Shown here: piece by piece, positions 61,317-64,000 of the stretch
Layout of the letters: each line of letters opens with the position of its first letter
How positions within the stretch are numbered: the stretch's first letter is position 1
Assembly (NCBI GenBank): GCA_963795415.1
Contig: CAWCHQ010000002.1
Coordinates: 124,001-188,000, forward strand
Direction of reading: 5' to 3'
DNA from: CAVSUZ01 sp963795415
GTDB taxonomy: Bacteria; Pseudomonadota; Alphaproteobacteria; Acetobacterales; Acetobacteraceae
DNA length: 64,000 nucleotides
Notes under the pieces: generated by a model
Told to the model about the DNA's origin: nothing
The model's input: only the letters and a program-made list of their open reading frames with translations
The model's database searches: none
Position numbers and translations under genes: made by a program

Positions 61317-61741
61317 TTAAGGCTGCACGTTCGGGCCGCGTGCGGGTGTCACGCTAGGCGGAAGCAATTGGCTCATTATGTCAATGAAGCGCCGCGCTGT
61401 CGTGATCGCTGCCCTCGCCTGGTCGCCAGAGATGGGCGCGACGGTTGGGCCAATGCCGTAGTCTGCTGTCGCCTTAAGCTGGTAGGCGGCCGCGAGAAAG
61501 CGGGTAAGCTCGCGGTCAATGCGTGGCTCGCGGCGCGCAAGCCGCGCGAACTCGATACGCACGCCTTTATGGGTGGTCGCCACCTTGCCGGTCTGTTCGA
61601 AGATGTATGCCTCAGCGGCATGATACGCCGAGTAGTAGGCTTCGCGGGCCGCCACATGCGGCAAGGTAACGCCGCGATCTGCTCAGCGTCGGCAAGCGTA
61701 GCGCCGGCCTTTGCCAGATAATCGGCGGTTTCGGCTTTCAT
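61317..61741 (-). pseudogene. HEPN-domain toxin-like protein, frameshifted
   Basis: The protein is about 140 residues. It starts MKAETADYLAKAGATLADAE at 61741 and continues in another frame from about 61664: REAYYSAYHAAEAYIFEQTG, VRIEFARLARREPRIDRELT, AAAYQLKATADYGIG. One base is missing near 61664. HEPN proteins of the MNT/HEPN (HepT/MntA) systems are RNases neutralised by a nucleotidyltransferase. The start overlaps the stop of the upstream relic by four bases. Function is probably lost with its partner. Confidence 0.75.
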
Positions 61742-61833
61742 AGATCGAGGCCGTCTTTGCGCAACTCCTGCATGAAGCCGGTGCGCTCCCGATAGGCCCC
61801 GGCTGGAAACGGCGTCGCGGAAATGACGGCTCC
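61738..61833 (-). pseudogene. MNT-type nucleotidyltransferase (MntA-like) C-terminal relic
   Basis: Only the final 31 codons are left: VISATPFPAGAYRERTGFMQ followed by a basic helix ending in DLDL-type residues (GLDL). This ending is typical for the MNT antitoxin in MNT/HEPN pairs. The GSxD catalytic domain is missing. Upstream sequence at 61834-61990 is low-complexity and C-rich. ATGA links it to the HEPN gene. Confidence 0.55.
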
Positions 61834-62089
61834 AGGGATTGTACCAAACCCAAGCCCCCAACCCCTTCGTACGCAACGCCGCCGCCCACCGCCACCAACC
61901 GCCACCGCAACAATACCCCAACCGCCCCCGCCTGGGCATCCCCAAATCATCCCCACACGACCCCCTCTGGACTCGCCTCCCACAATCCCCTAAACGCCCC
62001 CGCTTCACCGGAACGCGGGAGAGGCCCCAGACACACGCGAGGCCTCGCTTGTACCGCGGTCCTTGGGCAGCGAAGGAAAGGCGCCAGGG
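61834..62089. other. C-rich low-complexity region and rplK leader
   Basis: From about 61850 to 61990 the + strand is made mainly of C with A and few G (ccaacccccttcg, ccgccaccgcaac, atccccaaatcatcc). No gene, tRNA or secE/nusG is visible. The rplK promoter should lie here, but no clear -35/-10 pair was found. The stretch forms the junction between the accessory island and the ribosomal operon. Confidence 0.45.
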
Positions 62090-62524
62090 ATGGCCAAAAA
62101 GATCGCGGGCTACATCAAGCTGCAGATTCCGGCCGGAAAGGCGAACCCTTCCCCGCCCGTCGGCCCCGCGCTCGGCCAGCGCGGCCTCAACATCATGCAA
62201 TTCGTCAAGGATTTCAACGCGCAAACGGCCAATATGGAGCCCGGCATGCCGATCCCGGTGGTCATCACCGCCTATGCCGACCGCACCTACAGCTTCATCA
62301 CCAAAACCCCGCCCAACAGCCATTTCCTCAAGAAGGCAGCGGGCATCGAAAAGGGCACTACTGCGGCCGGCAAGAGCGCCCCGGTCGGCCGCGTCACCAC
62401 CACCCAGTTGCGGGAAATCGCGGCTCAGAAAATGAAGGACATGAATGCCTCCGACGTGGAAGCCGCAATCCGCATGCTCGCTGGTTCGGCCCGCTCCATG
62501 GGCCTCACAGTGATCGAGGACTGA
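62090..62524 (+). CDS. rplK: 50S ribosomal protein L11
   Basis: This 144-residue protein starts MAKKIAGYIKLQIPAGKANP. SPPVGPALGQRGLNIMQFVK is the conserved N-terminal Pro-rich region and GRVTTTQLREIAAQKMKDMN the rRNA-binding end. It forms the GTPase-associated centre. The start ATG 62090 was chosen over an earlier in-frame ATG. It leads rplK-rplA. Confidence 0.97.
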   Translation: MAKKIAGYIKLQIPAGKANPSPPVGPALGQRGLNIMQFVKDFNAQTANMEPGMPIPVVITAYADRTYSFITKTPPNSHFLKKAAGIEKGTTAAGKSAPVGRVTTTQLREIAAQKMKDMNASDVEAAIRMLAGSARSMGLTVIED

Positions 62525-62527
62525 GCC

Positions 62528-63223
62528 ATGGCAAAATCCGGCAAGCGTCTGAAAGCGGCCTATAAGGCCGTTGACCGCTCCAAATCCTATCCCCTGCCCG
62601 AGGCGATCCGGGTGATCAAGCAGAACGCCAGGGCGAAATTCGACGAAACCGTCGAAATGTCGATGAATCTCGGTATCGACCCGCGCCACGCCGATCAGAT
62701 GGTCCGCGGCCTGATCAGCCTGCCCAACGGCACCGGCAAATCCGTCCGGGTCGGCGTCTTCGCCCGCGGCCCGAAGGCCGAGGAAGCCCAGGCCGCCGGC
62801 GCCGACATCATCGGCGCCGAGGACCTCGCCGAAAAGATCCAGGCCGGGGACATCGATTTCGACCGCTGCATCGCCACCCCGGACATGATGGGCATCGTCG
62901 GCCGCCTCGGCAAAATCCTCGGCCCGCGCGGCCTCATGCCGAACCCCCGCCTCGGCACCGTTACCATGGACGTCCGCGGGGCAGTGCAGGCGGCCAAGGG
63001 CGGCCAGGTGGAATACCGCGCCGAAAAGGCCGGGATCATCCATGCCGGCATCGGCAAGACCAGCTTCGACGAGGAAAAACTGGTGGAGAATGCCCGCGCC
63101 CTGGCCGATGCCGTGATCAAGGCCAAACCGGCCGGCGCCAAGGGCACGTATCTGAAATCCGCCGCACTGAGTTCCACCATGGGGCCGGGGCTGAAGCTCG
63201 ATCCCTCCAGCCTGGCAGGCTGA
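62528..63223 (+). CDS. rplA: 50S ribosomal protein L1
   Basis: This is a 231-residue protein: KFDETVEMSMNLGIDPRHAD, MVRGLISLPNGTGKSVRVGV, and the signature GKILGPRGLMPNPRLGTVTM. It binds 23S rRNA at the L1 stalk. It follows rplK after three bases. Confidence 0.97.
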   Translation: MAKSGKRLKAAYKAVDRSKSYPLPEAIRVIKQNARAKFDETVEMSMNLGIDPRHADQMVRGLISLPNGTGKSVRVGVFARGPKAEEAQAAGADIIGAEDLAEKIQAGDIDFDRCIATPDMMGIVGRLGKILGPRGLMPNPRLGTVTMDVRGAVQAAKGGQVEYRAEKAGIIHAGIGKTSFDEEKLVENARALADAVIKAKPAGAKGTYLKSAALSSTMGPGLKLDPSSLAG

Positions 63224-63433
63224 CGCGATACGCCGCTCCGGCCAGACCGGGACGGCGTCCCGAACCTGTCCAAGACCGCACGTCCCTCCCGGGATAATGG
63301 GCCGCCGATCCGGGCCCGCGCGCGATAGACAAGGACAGGCGAACCGGATCGCCCCAGGCCCAACCCAGGGCGGTCCATGAGCGCAACCGGCCCAGGCGGT
63401 TCAAACGCCCGCGGCCACAGAGACGGAGGTAGA
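63224..63433 (+). promoter_or_regulatory. rplJ leader (probable L10-type autoregulatory leader)
   Basis: The 210-bp spacer between rplA and rplJ is longer than other spacers in the operon and rich in GC hairpins (for example acgccg ... cggcgt near 63229-63256). In many bacteria the L10-L12 complex binds such a leader to repress rplJL. The specific kink-turn was not resolved by eye. Confidence 0.4.
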
Positions 63434-63958
63434 ATGGACCGCACACAAAAGCGGGAATTCGTCGCCGGGCTCGCTCAGGTGTTCGCCGAGACGTCGATGG
63501 TCGTGGTGACCCGCAATCAGGGTCTGACCGTGGCCGAAGCGACCGATCTGCGCCGCCGGATGCGGGCTGCCGGCGCCACTTTCAGGGTGGCGAAGAACCG
63601 GCTGGCGACGCGCGCCCTGGACGGCACGAAGTTCGAGTCGCTGAAGCCGCTGCTGAGGGGATCGATCGCGCTGGCCTGGGCGGCCGACCCGGTGGCCGTT
63701 GCAAAGGCCGCCGTCGACTACAGCAAGGCCAACGAGAAGCTGGTCGTCGTTGGCGGCGCACTCGGCGCCCGGTCGCTCGACCCCGAGGGGGTCAGGGCGC
63801 TGGCCGAGCTGCCGCCGCTGGGTCGGCTCCGCGCCCAGCTTGCGGGTCTGATTGCCACGCCGGCCACACGCGTCGCCGGCACGCTCCAAGCCCCGGCCGG
63901 GCAACTGGCGCGGGTCTTCGGCGCCTTCGCCCGCAAGGCCGAGCAGCCGGCCGCATGA
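63434..63958 (+). CDS. rplJ: 50S ribosomal protein L10
   Basis: This 174-residue protein starts MDRTQKREFVAGLAQVFAET. SMVVVTRNQGLTVAEATDLR and RMRAAGATFRVAKNRLATRA are typical; the C-terminal helix (PAGQLARVFGAFARKAEQ) binds L7/L12 dimers. ATG 63434 was selected; an earlier in-frame start at 63377 lies in the leader. rplL is expected just past the window end. Confidence 0.96.
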   Translation: MDRTQKREFVAGLAQVFAETSMVVVTRNQGLTVAEATDLRRRMRAAGATFRVAKNRLATRALDGTKFESLKPLLRGSIALAWAADPVAVAKAAVDYSKANEKLVVVGGALGARSLDPEGVRALAELPPLGRLRAQLAGLIATPATRVAGTLQAPAGQLARVFGAFARKAEQPAA

Positions 63959-64000
63959 AGCCACCCGGTCAAACCGCCTTGAACGGAACCACACATCGTC

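Noticed and set aside
61376..63043. 555-codon minus-strand frame across rplK and rplA
   Set aside because: Most of it is antisense to two ribosomal protein genes. Only its last part (after 61741) is real, as the N-terminus of the HEPN gene.

Overview
This is a 64 kb chromosomal window from a G+C-rich alphaproteobacterium. The best guess is the Acetobacteraceae/Rhodospirillales. This rests on gene order and protein style: sdhCDAB close to a continuous mdh-sucC-sucD-odhA-odhB-lpdA cluster, MHS transporters, DUF29 and DUF2852 proteins, and a YcaO-TfuA pair. No rRNA or CRISPR array is visible. One tRNA gene, tRNA-Gly(UCC), was found.

Layout. 1-9.3 kb: 3' end of argB, a damaged kup K+ transporter, a frameshifted beta-helix protein, a secreted TIM-barrel-like protein, a sulfotransferase/TylF-type methyltransferase pair and an MsrQ-like haem membrane protein. 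9.5-18 kb: an acyl-CoA-dehydrogenase-fold enzyme, a TPR-glycosyltransferase carrying in-frame palindromic inserts, a frameshifted class III cyclase/AAA regulator, a 33-bp periodic repeat array, and a secreted HExxH protein. 18-23 kb: YcaO-TfuA, tRNA-Gly, a TauE exporter divergent from an Rrf2 regulator, and an orphan oligopeptide ABC ATPase. 23-33 kb: a 1209-residue multi-domain flavo/Fe-S oxidoreductase, a nucleotidyltransferase, an FAD monooxygenase, a thiolase with its DUF35 partner, a methyltransferase, an Ldh-type dehydrogenase and a NUDIX hydrolase. 33-56 kb: the TCA-cycle core (succinate dehydrogenase, malate dehydrogenase, succinyl-CoA synthetase, 2-oxoglutarate dehydrogenase E1, E2 and E3) interleaved with an MHS transporter, zapE, methyltransferase, amidohydrolase, TetR and DUF genes, followed by pdxA and yraN. 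56-62 kb: an ArsR/SRPBCC pair, a Liv-type binding protein, then an accessory island with a HigBA toxin-antitoxin cassette, a decayed IS3-family element, a serine resolvase and a broken MNT/HEPN pair. 62-64 kb: the ribosomal genes rplK-rplA-rplJ.

Functionally, the centre of the window makes the enzymes that run the TCA cycle from 2-oxoglutarate to oxaloacetate. The flanks hold surface-modification, regulatory and mobile genes.

Two general features matter to a reader. First, nine otherwise well-conserved genes are each broken by a single-base frameshift, including the housekeeping genes mdh and lpdA. This points to base-level sequence errors rather than nine real pseudogenes. Second, several families of short palindromic or mosaic repeats occur between genes and, in two cases, in frame inside genes. 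The most interesting candidates for something new are a 26-residue hydrophobic micropeptide facing an antisense terminator upstream of mdh, the higBA cassette bracketed by dif-like 28-bp sites, the five-fold 33-bp GTACGAA array, and the orphan YcaO-TfuA pair.
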